Assembly: GCA_008080565.1 (NCBI GenBank)
Contig: VIKE01000015.1
Location: 1-35,746, forward strand
Length of the DNA: 35,746 nt
Origin: Rhodocyclaceae bacterium
GTDB taxonomy: Bacteria; Pseudomonadota; Gammaproteobacteria; Burkholderiales; Rhodocyclaceae
Reading direction: 5' to 3'
Positions within the stretch are counted from its first letter, which is position 1. Each line of letters begins with the position of its first letter. Positions 6,777 to 15,118 of the stretch are shown here, piece by piece. The translations under genes and the position numbers were made by a program. The notes under the pieces are model-generated. The model was not told the DNA's origin. It ran no database searches and was given only the letters and a program-made list of their open reading frames with translations.

Positions 6777-9700
6777 CACTGCCCGCCCCCGCCATGATTG
6801 GTGCTGCCGAGAATGAGCAGCGCCTCATCGAAATCCCATTGCCCGATAGCGTGGTCAATGGCTGCCACCTGCCGCGGCGAGTACAGTCCGACCAAACGCC
6901 CCTTGTTCATGCGCCAGACCTCTTCGGCCTCGCCATCGCCTTCGCCGAGTTGTTCGCGCAACAAGGCAAGCACGACTTCAATCGGTCGTTCGTCGGCAGC
7001 GGCTGCCGAATCCGACGAAGTGGCTGGCATACGCTCAATCCCGGCCAACAAGGGCTGCAACTGCGCATCGACTTCGGCTATTTCCCCGAATGGCTCGACA
7101 ACGCCCCCCTTGATGACATTTTCAAGATCATACAGCGCCGACTGTAAACGGCCCATGGCGAAAGTACCGGCCAGCCCCTTGAGCGAATGGACCTGACGTT
7201 GCGCAGCCTCAAGATCACCACTCGCCAGCATCGCATCGAGCCTGTCGGACCAACCATGGCAATCTTCAGCAAAGCGACGCAGGGTTCGGGCCAAAAATGG
7301 CAACCGGCCCTCAAAGCGGCGCAGAAGCACCGCCGATTCAATTTGTGGAACAGCCGCCAGGGCGGCGACAAAGGCCCGATCGGTACCACCCGCTTCAGCG
7401 GGAGGCAGGACATGGCCGATCAATCCCCGCCAATAGGGCTGCACCATGGCCAATAGCTCCTCCGGCTCGAAGGGTTTGGCAATGTAGCCATTGACCCCTT
7501 TGGCCAATCCGTCTTTCATGCCTTGCCCGGCAACGTGGGCGGTCATCGCGATAATTGGCAGATCCTGGAAACGCTCTTCCTCGCGCAGGCGACGGGTTGC
7601 CTCCCGACCATCCATGACAGGCATTTCGAGGTCCATCAAGACTACCGCGTAGTGCTCCGCCCCCTCCGCCGACAACAAGTCAAGCGCGATCCGTCCATTG
7701 GCCGCGACATCGACACTCGCCCCCCAGCCCCGGAGAATTTCCCCGGCCACCTGCTGATTCAGTTCGTTGTCCTCAACCAACAGTATCGACATTCCCTGCA
7801 AACATCCCGGATGAGGGATCAGATGCTCCACCCTGGCCACCGGCTCCATCTTCACTCCGGAGCCACAGACACGGCGCAGAACATTTGGCAACAGCGGCTT
7901 CTGGACCACATCAGAGACACCCGTATGATCAACCTCCTGGCGCAACAGCGAAGCATCCGCCACCGATACCACGAGTGTTCGGACCGGCAGCGAAATACCT
8001 CTCGAGTGAAGTGCTTCTATCAGCTCGGCACCAGACATGTCGGGCATCAGCCAGTCGAGCAACAGCAAGTCGTAAGCTGCTCCATCATTTCCAGCCCTCG
8101 TCAGCCGCGCCAAGGCATCCAGCCCGCCAGGCGACTGATCGACCCTGGCGCAGCCCATCGCCAACAACATGGCGGCCATGCTTTCCCGGGCCGGCGCGTA
8201 GTCGTCAACGACCAGCGCCCGCTGGCATTCGATCGGCGGCTCCGCATCGCTGCCAGCCTCAACCAAAGGCTCCAGTGGCAGCTGCATGGCAAAATGAAAC
8301 ACTGAGCCACGGTCAAGCTGACTTTCAACCCTGATTTCGCTGCCCATTGCAGCCAGCAGCCGTTTGGAAATAGCCAGCCCCAAGCCCGAACCGCCGTAGC
8401 GCCTGGTCGTCGAACCATCGGCCTGGGAAAACTCCTGGAAAAGACGACCAATCTGCTCCGCCGTCATCCCGATACCCGTGTCTTCGACGCGGCAGACAAT
8501 GGTCGATGTCAATTTGTCGCTCGACCGCTCGCTGACCACGAGGCGAACATGACCGGTTTCAGTGAATTTGACTGCATTCGACAACAGGTTGATCAATACC
8601 TGCCCAAGCCGCAACGGGTCCCCCACCAGGTGATGAAGATTCGGAGTTGGCTGAAAATCGAGGAGCAGCTCGATATGCTTCCCCTCGGCCCGTTGCTGCA
8701 CCATGAACAGGGCATTCTGGACAACCAGTTCGAGATCGAAGGGAACTGCCTCCAGCGCCACCTTGCCGGCCTCGATTTTTGAGAAGTCGAGAACGTCATT
8801 CAATATTCCGAGCAACGAACGGGCCGCAGTATGAATTTTGGACACATAGTCGTGTTGCCGGGGCGGCAATCCGGACTTGAGGGCCAGATAGGCCATGCCG
8901 AGAATCGCGTTCATCGGCGTCCGGATTTCGTGACTCATGTTGGCCAGAAAAATTGATTTCGCTTCGGCCGCCACTTCGGCCCGCGCCCGCGCCTGGCGCA
9001 AGGAACGCTGGACCAGTTCGCGCTGTGCGATATCGGCCTCGATGGCCGCTGCCATGCTGTCAATCGTCACGGCCAAGGCCTGAACCTCCTCGACCCCCTT
9101 CAGATCGCCGACCCGCTCACTGAATGATTTTTCAGCCAATGCCGTTGCCGTCCGATGCAAGGCCGTCAGCGGCGCCAGCAGATGCTTTTTCAGGTAGTTG
9201 TAGCTGATCACCATCACGACGCCGGCAGCAAGCAGGAGGAGCAGCGCTGCGACAATCCAGCGCAACAGGTGCTCGCCGGCCCGCGCCAGATTTTTGGTCG
9301 TGCGCTCGTCTACCTGGCCGGTAAGTTCATCGACTGCGATGGCCAGTTCGGCCCGAAGTTTCAAATAGCGCGTCTCATGCAGCAAGGCATTGGCGAAGTC
9401 CCGCTGTGGTTCGGCCTCCGAGACAAATTCGCGTTTTACCGGATCATACAAACCCTGCGTCGCGGCAAAAGCGATCTGTTCGACCTGCTTCATCTGATCT
9501 GAAATCTGGAAAATCCGGCGGAGGACAGACACCTCGCCCGCGTCGAAACCGAGCATGCTGGTCCTTTCGGCGAGAGCAACCCCGGGACCGGGAGGTGGTG
9601 TCGTGTAAGCGAGCGTTCCACCGATGACCTGTTCCCAGAAGGTTTCCGGCACCGAGTCCGGCGCCCGCTTCGTGCCTTCACGGATCGCCAGGATGTCGTA

Positions 9701-9934
9701 GTAATAAATGAGGTAGCGCGGGTTGGCCGTACTGACGTAAGAACTGACCAGACGGCTGAGCAAATCGACCTCATGGCGGACCGAGCCCATGAGCGCCATG
9801 GAGTCCTGGCGATGCCTCGCCGCCACTTGCGAATCTTCGTACGCCGACAGGGCGCCCAGCGTGGCGCCGGCAATCAGGACGAGCACCCCGGCAAGCGCGA
9901 TCAATACGCTGAAAAAGGCTTTCCGCAGATTCAT
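6776..9934 (-). CDS. hybrid sensor histidine kinase (HAMP-HisKA-HATPase-REC-REC-Hpt)
   Basis: A 1052-residue inner-membrane kinase. Order: TM1 (about 9-30); a helical periplasmic sensor region (about 35-225) with no family I recognise; TM2 (about 226-246); HAMP (about 247-300); HisKA with H335 in FLANMSHEIRTPMN; HATPase with SNAVKFTETG, EDTGIGM and GGSGLGLAISKRL; REC1 (about 572-690, D627 in LLLLDWLMPDMSG); REC2 (about 716-835, D768 in VLMDLEMPVMDG); Hpt with H916 in QVHSLKG. This is a full BarA-like phosphorelay, so the final phosphoryl acceptor is probably the HD-GYP regulator encoded next and overlapping at TGATG. A helix of about 80 residues follows the Hpt. The signal sensed is unknown. 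Confidence 0.93.
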   Translation of the reverse strand: MNLRKAFFSVLIALAGVLVLIAGATLGALSAYEDSQVAARHRQDSMALMGSVRHEVDLLSRLVSSYVSTANPRYLIYYYDILAIREGTKRAPDSVPETFWEQVIGGTLAYTTPPPGPGVALAERTSMLGFDAGEVSVLRRIFQISDQMKQVEQIAFAATQGLYDPVKREFVSEAEPQRDFANALLHETRYLKLRAELAIAVDELTGQVDERTTKNLARAGEHLLRWIVAALLLLLAAGVVMVISYNYLKKHLLAPLTALHRTATALAEKSFSERVGDLKGVEEVQALAVTIDSMAAAIEADIAQRELVQRSLRQARARAEVAAEAKSIFLANMSHEIRTPMNAILGMAYLALKSGLPPRQHDYVSKIHTAARSLLGILNDVLDFSKIEAGKVALEAVPFDLELVVQNALFMVQQRAEGKHIELLLDFQPTPNLHHLVGDPLRLGQVLINLLSNAVKFTETGHVRLVVSERSSDKLTSTIVCRVEDTGIGMTAEQIGRLFQEFSQADGSTTRRYGGSGLGLAISKRLLAAMGSEIRVESQLDRGSVFHFAMQLPLEPLVEAGSDAEPPIECQRALVVDDYAPARESMAAMLLAMGCARVDQSPGGLDALARLTRAGNDGAAYDLLLLDWLMPDMSGAELIEALHSRGISLPVRTLVVSVADASLLRQEVDHTGVSDVVQKPLLPNVLRRVCGSGVKMEPVARVEHLIPHPGCLQGMSILLVEDNELNQQVAGEILRGWGASVDVAANGRIALDLLSAEGAEHYAVVLMDLEMPVMDGREATRRLREEERFQDLPIIAMTAHVAGQGMKDGLAKGVNGYIAKPFEPEELLAMVQPYWRGLIGHVLPPAEAGGTDRAFVAALAAVPQIESAVLLRRFEGRLPFLARTLRRFAEDCHGWSDRLDAMLASGDLEAAQRQVHSLKGLAGTFAMGRLQSALYDLENVIKGGVVEPFGEIAEVDAQLQPLLAGIERMPATSSDSAAAADERPIEVVLALLREQLGEGDGEAEEVWRMNKGRLVGLYSPRQVAAIDHAIGQWDFDEALLILGSTNHGGGGQ

Positions 9935-10148
9935 TTAACCAAAAGCACCACGACACCCCTTCGCAATATCGAAGCAAGGGCAACGGCGACCAACCCTTGA
10001 ACGCAGGCCCCGCCAACATTTTGTCCCTTTTGCATCATATTCCAGTTTGCATATATTTGGGCACTCCGATTCCTTTGTCTGCATCCATCGATTGGACAAA
10101 CCCCGGCTATCGTTCAGAATAGCCATATTCCCCCCACCCCTAAGGTCC
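9935..10148. promoter_or_regulatory. divergent promoter region with inverted repeats
   Basis: 214 bases lie between the divergent kinase operon and the gene at 10149. Two dyads are visible: CAAGGG with CCCTTG (about 9971-9997), and GGCTAT with ATAGCC (10105-10124), the latter close upstream of the plus-strand start. It must hold both promoters, but I cannot place a confident -35/-10 pair. Confidence 0.35.
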
Positions 10149-10736
10149 ATGGACAATCTGATCAAGGACACCGCAACGCTGGAGCTCTTCTGCTGGCTTG
10201 AGCCAGGGTCGGAGCTGCCGGGCTGGGACATTTTAAAGGGCAGCCCCTTCGGCGGCACACTGGCCTCCCCCGAAGGCGGTGCGCCGACGCCTGGCGACCA
10301 GTTGCTGTCGGTGCAGAACTACTTTGCCGAATACCACCTGGAGTATTACCGGCAACGTCGCTACAACCATTTTCCAAGCCGCCTGCATGCCCTGCTCCAG
10401 TTCGCCACGCGGACCGATGCGACGACCTTCCGCCTCAAGCACCCGCAAAAGGTCTTCGGCAAGAACCTCGCCTGTTCGCGGACCAAGGGGGCTTATATTT
10501 GCTCCTTCCACGACGCCAGCTGGCTCGACTACCTGCGCCTGCCGCACAGCCTGTCGCTCAGCGCGCTCGACGAAGTGGCCGACCACTACTGGTCGGGCCG
10601 CACGGTCGAAGAAATCGGCCTGACTTTCATGAATGAGCCTTGGCAGGAGCCGCCGGTCATCGAGGCGCTCTACCAGGGCGCGCTTGAGCCGGTCTGGGGC
10701 CATGAACAATCCGGGTGGTTACCCGGCTTTCGCTAG
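10149..10736 (+). CDS. conserved-looking protein of unknown function
   Basis: 195 residues that I do not recognise. There is no signal peptide or membrane segment; the sequence is rich in aromatic residues (ELFCWLEPGSELPGWDILKG, YFAEYHLEYYRQRRYNHFPSRLHALLQFA, TKGAYICSFHDASWLDYLRLP), and ends WGHEQSGWLPGFR. The segment RYNHFPSRLHALL resembles DUF2441/ART-like proteins in which a host-supplied residue list is short, but this is too weak for a call. ATG at 10149 is preferred to an earlier in-frame ATG (10047), because TAAGGT lies just upstream and the upstream peptide is not protein-like. It is 9 bases ahead of the MacA-like gene and is probably in that operon. Confidence 0.7.
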   Translation: MDNLIKDTATLELFCWLEPGSELPGWDILKGSPFGGTLASPEGGAPTPGDQLLSVQNYFAEYHLEYYRQRRYNHFPSRLHALLQFATRTDATTFRLKHPQKVFGKNLACSRTKGAYICSFHDASWLDYLRLPHSLSLSALDEVADHYWSGRTVEEIGLTFMNEPWQEPPVIEALYQGALEPVWGHEQSGWLPGFR

Positions 10737-10745
10737 GAAATTAGC

Positions 10746-11894
10746 ATGCGTCGCGTTGCCATCATCCTTGCCGTCATCGTCATCATCGGCCTTGGCCTGT
10801 TCTTTTTCACCCGTCCCAAGCCGATCCCCGTCATCCTCACGGAAGTGGCCGTCGGCAAGGTCGAGGCGACGCTGGCCAACACCCGGGCTGGCACCGTCGA
10901 GGCCTGCCAGCGCACCAAGCTGTCCACCATCATCGGTGGCCGCATCGAATACCTCGGCGTCAAGGAAGGCGACAAGGTCAAGAAGGGGCAGTTGCTGCTC
11001 AAGCTGTGGAACGATGACCAGCAGGCCAACGCGGCGCTGGCCCAGGCGCAGATCACCTTGAGCGCCAAACGCGGCGAGGAAGCCTGCATTGCTGCGGTCA
11101 ACGCCGAAAAAGAGGCAAAAAGACAATCCGAGCTGCGCGCCAAAGGCTTCGTCTCGACGAGCAAGGAAGAAGCGGCGCGCACCGAAGCCGAAGTCCGCCG
11201 CGCCGCCTGCACCACAGCCAAGGCTGACGTTGCCCAGGCCGAAGCCAAGTTCAGGGCAACCCGCGTCGAGCAAGGCCGTGTCGCCCTCTACGCACCGTTC
11301 GACGGCATTGTCGCGAAGATCGTCGGCGAACTCGGCGAATACTCGACGCCGTCGCCGCCGGGCGTACCGACGCCGCCGGCCATCGACCTGATCGACGACT
11401 CCTGCCTCTACGTCAAGGCGCCGATGGACGAGGTCGACGCGCCGAAGATTCAGGTCGGCCAGCCGGTGCGCATCACGCTCGACGCACTGCCCGGCAAAAT
11501 GCTGCCCGGCAAGGTCCGGCGCGTCGCGCCCTACGTGTCGGCCGTCGAAAAGCAGGCGCGTACCGTCGACATCGAAGTCGATTTCGAAAAGCCTGCCGAG
11601 GCCGGCAAGCTGCTCGTCGGCTACAGTGCCGACGTCGAAATCATCCTCTCCGGCCGCGACAACGTCCTGCGCATCCCGACCGCTGCCATTCAGGAAGGCG
11701 GCAAGGTGCTGCTCTTCAACGCCGACAGCGGCAAGCTCGAAGAGCGCCTGATCAAAGCCGGGCTGTCCAACTGGGAATACACCGAGGTGGAGGAAGGCCT
11801 GAGCGCCGGCGAGCGCATCGTCACCTCGCTGGACAAGGAAGGCGTCAAGGCCGGCGCCAAGGTCACGCCCGACGAAAAAGCCAAGGCGAAGTAG
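10746..11894 (+). CDS. MacA/HlyD-like periplasmic adaptor (membrane fusion protein)
   Basis: 382 residues. One N-terminal membrane anchor (about 4-22) is followed by a lipoyl-like half (GGRIEYLGVKEGDKVKKGQLLLKL), a long Ala/Glu/Lys coiled-coil hairpin (about 95-175), the second lipoyl half (LYAPFDGIVAKIVGELGEYSTP), a beta-barrel domain (VGQPVRITLDALPGKMLPGKVRRVAP) and a membrane-proximal domain. This is the adaptor layout of tripartite ABC efflux or export systems of MacAB type. It is followed by a dedicated ATPase and two permeases. No outer-membrane factor gene is present, so the system would rely on a TolC-like protein elsewhere. Substrate unknown. The codons for AAVNAEKEAKRQ (about 117-128) resemble the dispersed repeat. 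Confidence 0.88.
   Translation: MRRVAIILAVIVIIGLGLFFFTRPKPIPVILTEVAVGKVEATLANTRAGTVEACQRTKLSTIIGGRIEYLGVKEGDKVKKGQLLLKLWNDDQQANAALAQAQITLSAKRGEEACIAAVNAEKEAKRQSELRAKGFVSTSKEEAARTEAEVRRAACTTAKADVAQAEAKFRATRVEQGRVALYAPFDGIVAKIVGELGEYSTPSPPGVPTPPAIDLIDDSCLYVKAPMDEVDAPKIQVGQPVRITLDALPGKMLPGKVRRVAPYVSAVEKQARTVDIEVDFEKPAEAGKLLVGYSADVEIILSGRDNVLRIPTAAIQEGGKVLLFNADSGKLEERLIKAGLSNWEYTEVEEGLSAGERIVTSLDKEGVKAGAKVTPDEKAKAK
11094..11130 (+). repeat. degenerate dispersed-motif candidate (inside macA-like gene)
   Basis: GCGGTCAACG, then CCGAAAAA and GGCAAAAAGACAAT, agrees with the dispersed motif at most positions, and its translation AVNAEKEAK resembles the TVNPEK peptides of other copies. The core has two mismatches, so it may be chance within a coiled-coil gene. 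Confidence 0.35.
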
Positions 11895-11898
11895 GCGC

Positions 11899-12612
11899 AT
11901 GGCGCTGATCGAACTCTCCGGCATCGAACGTCGCTTCCTGCTCGGCGACACCACGGTCCACGCGCTGGCCGGGCTGAATCTGCAGATCAATGCGGGCGAA
12001 TATGTGGCCGTGATGGGGCCTTCCGGTTCCGGCAAATCGACGCTGCTCAATCTCCTCGGCCTGCTCGACCGCCCCAACGAAGGCACCTACAAGCTCGAAG
12101 GCCGCGACGTCACGACCCTGTCGCCCGACGAGCAAGCGACCGTGCGCAGCACGCGTATCGGCTTCGTTTTCCAGAGTTTCCACCTCGTGCCGCGCCTGAC
12201 GGCAGCCGAGAACATCGCATTGCCGATGACGCTGGCCGGCATTCCGCTGGCCGAGCGCAACAAGCGTGTTGCCCAGGCGCTCAAGGATTTCGGCCTCGAC
12301 CAACGTGCCGACCACAAGCCCGACCAGCTTTCCGGCGGCCAGCGCCAGCGCGTCGCCATCGCCCGCGCCACCATCATGCAGCCGGCGCTGATTCTCGCCG
12401 ACGAGCCCACTGGCAACCTCGACCGCCATACCGGCGACGAGGTGGTCAATCTGCTCGAAGCGCTCAATGCCACGGGCGTCACGCTGATCGTCGTCACCCA
12501 CGACCAGGGCATGGGCGCTCGTGCCCGGCGCCAGCTGGTCATGGAGGACGGCCGGTTGAAGTCGGATTCGCGGCAGACGCCCATTTCAAATTTGGCAGAA
12601 ATTTCCGGTTGA
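11899..12612 (+). CDS. MacB/LolD-type ABC transporter ATPase
   Basis: 237 residues with Walker A GPSGSGKST (about 40-48), Q-loop FVFQSFHLVPRLTAAEN, signature LSGGQRQRVAIARA, Walker B LILADEPTGNLD and H-loop VVTHD. It is the nucleotide-binding subunit of a MacB/LolD-class mechanotransmission transporter in which ATPase and permease are separate proteins. Four bases separate it from the adaptor gene. Its last residues (ISNLAEISG) and TGA stop at 12610-12612 lie within a copy of the dispersed repeat, so the C-terminal tail appears to have been set by that element. Confidence 0.93.
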   Translation: MALIELSGIERRFLLGDTTVHALAGLNLQINAGEYVAVMGPSGSGKSTLLNLLGLLDRPNEGTYKLEGRDVTTLSPDEQATVRSTRIGFVFQSFHLVPRLTAAENIALPMTLAGIPLAERNKRVAQALKDFGLDQRADHKPDQLSGGQRQRVAIARATIMQPALILADEPTGNLDRHTGDEVVNLLEALNATGVTLIVVTHDQGMGARARRQLVMEDGRLKSDSRQTPISNLAEISG

Positions 12613-12622
12613 CCGTGGGAAT
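12582..12622 (-). repeat. dispersed motif, copy 2 (3' end of the ABC ATPase)
   Basis: On the minus strand: TTCCC, core ACGGTCAACC (12616 to 12607), GGAAATTT, then GCCAAATTTGAAATG. The ATPase stop TGA is the reverse complement of TCA within the core. Confidence 0.85.
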
Positions 12623-12640
12623 GAGCGCCAAGACAACCTC

Positions 12641-13849
12641 ATGCGCCTGACCGACACCCTCCGCTTCGCCCGCGACGCCGCCACCGGCTACCCGATGCGT
12701 ACGACGCTCTCGGTTCTGGCCATGTCGATTGGCGTCGCCGCAGTGGTCATTCTGACCGCCCTCGGTGACGGCGCCAGACGCTACGTCGTCGGCCAGTTTT
12801 CCTCGCTCGGCACCAACCTGATCATCGTGCTGCCCGGCCGTTCGGGCACCGGCGGCTTCAACCCGGCCAACGCCATCACCAGCACGCCGCGCGACCTGAC
12901 CATCGACGACGCCGGCAGTCTGCGTCGCCTGCCTGGCGCCCGCCGCGTCGCCCCGCTTGCCGTTGGCACCTCGGAAATCAACTACGGCGGCAAGCTGCGC
13001 GAGGTCATGGTCGCCGGCTCGACGGCCGAATTCATCCCCATCCGCAATTTCGAGCTGGCCCAGGGGCAAGGCCTGCCGGAAGAAGACTGGAATCGCGGCT
13101 CGTCGGTCGCTGTCATCGGCGCCAAGATCCGCGAGGAAATGTTCGGCAGCAATCCGGCCATCGGCCAGCTTGTCCGCGTCGGCGACCGCCGGCTGCGCGT
13201 CGTCGGCGTCCTCAAATCGACCGGCCAGGGGCTGGGCATGAATACTGACGAATTGGTCATCGTACCGGTTTCGCTGGCCCAGGCCATGTTCAATTCCAAC
13301 ACGCTGTTCCGCATCATGATCGAGGCCAACAGCCGCGATGCCATCCCGGGCACCAAAGAGCAGGTGATGGAAACCCTCAAACAGCGCCACCGCGGCGAAG
13401 AGGACGTCACCGTCATCACCCAGGATGCCGTGCTGGCCACCTTCGACAAGCTGCTCGGGGCGCTGACCCTGGCCGTCGCCGGAATCGCCGCGATCAGCCT
13501 GGCCGTCGCCGGCATTCTGGTCATGAACGTGATGCTCGTCGCCGTCACCCAGCGCACCGGCGAAATAGGCCTGCTCAAGGCGCTCGGTGCGACCGCCCGA
13601 ACCATCCGCCTCGCTTTTCTTGCCGAAGCGGCCATGCTCTCGGCTGTCGGCGCCCTGGTCGGCTACCTGCTCGGCCAACTCGGCGCCTTTGCGCTGCGCC
13701 AGTTCTTCCCGGTCTTCCCGGCCTATCCGCCCGACTGGGCGGTCATCGCCGGCCTGACGACAGCACTCGCCACCGGCCTGATCTTCGGCGTCATGCCCGC
13801 TCGCCGCGCCGCCCGGCTCGATCCGGTGCAAGCCTTGATGAAGCATTAG
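12641..13849 (+). CDS. FtsX/MacB-type ABC permease 1
   Basis: 402 residues with MacB_PCD plus FtsX architecture: TM1 near 23-43 (TLSVLAMSIGVAAVVILTAL), a large periplasmic domain (about 45-275), then three TM segments (about 276-300, 325-350, 360-385). The conserved coupling region is TQRTGEIGLLKALGATARTIRLAFLAEA, and the end PARRAARLDPVQALMKH is typical of the family. It would form the transmembrane part with the ATPase and adaptor. It is separated by two bases from a second permease, so the complex is probably a heterodimer instead of the MacB homodimer. Confidence 0.9.
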   Translation: MRLTDTLRFARDAATGYPMRTTLSVLAMSIGVAAVVILTALGDGARRYVVGQFSSLGTNLIIVLPGRSGTGGFNPANAITSTPRDLTIDDAGSLRRLPGARRVAPLAVGTSEINYGGKLREVMVAGSTAEFIPIRNFELAQGQGLPEEDWNRGSSVAVIGAKIREEMFGSNPAIGQLVRVGDRRLRVVGVLKSTGQGLGMNTDELVIVPVSLAQAMFNSNTLFRIMIEANSRDAIPGTKEQVMETLKQRHRGEEDVTVITQDAVLATFDKLLGALTLAVAGIAAISLAVAGILVMNVMLVAVTQRTGEIGLLKALGATARTIRLAFLAEAAMLSAVGALVGYLLGQLGAFALRQFFPVFPAYPPDWAVIAGLTTALATGLIFGVMPARRAARLDPVQALMKH

Positions 13850-13851
13850 CC

Positions 13852-15051
13852 ATGCTTGCCACCGACGCCCTCCAACTCGCCGTCCGCGCCATTACGGCCC
13901 AGCGCCTGCGCAGCTTCCTGACCCTGCTCGGCATCGCCGTCGGCATCGCAGCGGTTATTTTGCTCACCTCGATCGGCGAAGGCATTCACCGTTTCGTCCT
14001 CGGCGAATTCACCCAGTTCGGCACCAACGTCATCACCATTGCTCCGGGCAAGACCAAGACCGGCGGCTCACCGTCCGGCCTGCCGTCGAGCGCCCGGCCG
14101 CTGTCGCTCGACGACGCCAAGTCGCTCGAACGCCTGCCGCACATCGTCGCCGTGACGCCCAATGTGCGCGGCAATGCCGAAGTCGAAGGCAACGGCCGCA
14201 CGCGGCGGACGTTGATCTACGGCGTCAATTCGAAATTACCGCAAATTTTCCGGTCGACCGTGCAAAGCGGCCAGTTCCTGCCGGCCGACGACGAAACCAG
14301 CGCCCGCGCCTTCGTCGTCCTCGGTTCGAAAGTGAAAACCGAGCTGTTCGGCAGCGAAAACCCGCTTGGCCAGCGCCTGCGCATCGGCGGCCTGCATTTC
14401 CGGATCATCGGCGTCATGGCGCCGAAGGGCCAGTTCCTCGGCATCGACCTCGACGACACCGCCTTCATCCCGGCGGCCCGCGGCCAGGAACTGTTCAACC
14501 GCGAAGGCGTCGATGAAATCAACATCGCCGCCGAGGAAGGTGTCCCCTCGGCCCTCGTCGCCAGCCGCGTCAAGACGCATTTGATCGATCGCCACGGCCG
14601 CGAGGATTTCACCATCGTGACGCAGGAAGAGATGCTGAAAACGCTGTCCAACATCCTCAACGTGTTGACCATGGCCGTCGGCGCGCTGGGCGGCATTTCG
14701 CTGCTGGTCGGCGGCGTCGGCATTGTCACCATAATGACCATCGCCGTCACCGAGCGCACCGGTGAAATCGGCCTGCTCGTGGCCCTCGGTGCGCCCCGGC
14801 GGACCATCCTCGCCCTCTTTCTCGGCGAAGCCGTCGCCCTTTCGGCGCTCGGCGGCGTTTTCGGGCTGGCACTCGGTTTTGGCCTGGCGCAACTGATCCA
14901 TTTCGCCCTCCCTGCCCTGCCGGTCCACACGCCGATCAGCTTTGTCCTCCTCGCCGAAGGCATCGCCATCGCCATCGGTCTTGCCGCCGGCGTCCTGCCC
15001 GCCAGGAACGCCGCCCGCCTCGACCCGGTCGAAGCCCTGCGTACCGAGTAA
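13852..15051 (+). CDS. FtsX/MacB-type ABC permease 2
   Basis: 399 residues with the same layout as its upstream neighbour: TM1 (FLTLLGIAVGIAAVILLTSI), a periplasmic domain, three C-terminal TM segments, the coupling region TERTGEIGLLVALGAPRRTILALFLGEA and the end PARNAARLDPVEALRTE. The two permeases are homologous but well diverged, consistent with an old duplication and a heterodimeric transporter. Codons for NSKLPQIFRSTVQSG (about 125-139) come from a copy of the dispersed repeat, within the periplasmic domain. Confidence 0.9.
   Translation: MLATDALQLAVRAITAQRLRSFLTLLGIAVGIAAVILLTSIGEGIHRFVLGEFTQFGTNVITIAPGKTKTGGSPSGLPSSARPLSLDDAKSLERLPHIVAVTPNVRGNAEVEGNGRTRRTLIYGVNSKLPQIFRSTVQSGQFLPADDETSARAFVVLGSKVKTELFGSENPLGQRLRIGGLHFRIIGVMAPKGQFLGIDLDDTAFIPAARGQELFNREGVDEINIAAEEGVPSALVASRVKTHLIDRHGREDFTIVTQEEMLKTLSNILNVLTMAVGALGGISLLVGGVGIVTIMTIAVTERTGEIGLLVALGAPRRTILALFLGEAVALSALGGVFGLALGFGLAQLIHFALPALPVHTPISFVLLAEGIAIAIGLAAGVLPARNAARLDPVEALRTE
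14228..14266 (-). repeat. dispersed motif, copy 3 (inside permease 2)
   Basis: On the minus strand: core ACGGTCGACC (one base different from the others), GGAAAATTT, then GCGGTAATTTCGAAT. It lies in frame within the permease gene. Confidence 0.7.
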
Positions 15052-15058
15052 GCCCCAC

Positions 15059-15078
15059 CATACGCTAACGTATGTTAG
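15059..15078. promoter_or_regulatory. overlapping inverted repeats upstream of phaJ
   Basis: CATACG-CTAA-CGTATG (15059-15074) is a perfect 6-bp dyad, and CTAAC-GTAT-GTTAG (15065-15078) is a second perfect dyad overlapping it. They lie 40-60 bases before the phaJ start. An operator for a TetR/PhaR-like repressor is possible; nothing else supports that. Confidence 0.4.
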
Positions 15079-15118
15079 AGTTCCGTTTCCAATTTTGATA
15101 ACCGCACGAGGAGTTCGC

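Noticed and set aside
8297..8330. Further motif-like site, CCACGGTCAA, in the histidine kinase gene
   Set aside because: The core's last two bases and the A-rich tracts are absent, and the codons encode the conserved DRGS segment of the ATPase domain, so it is probably chance.
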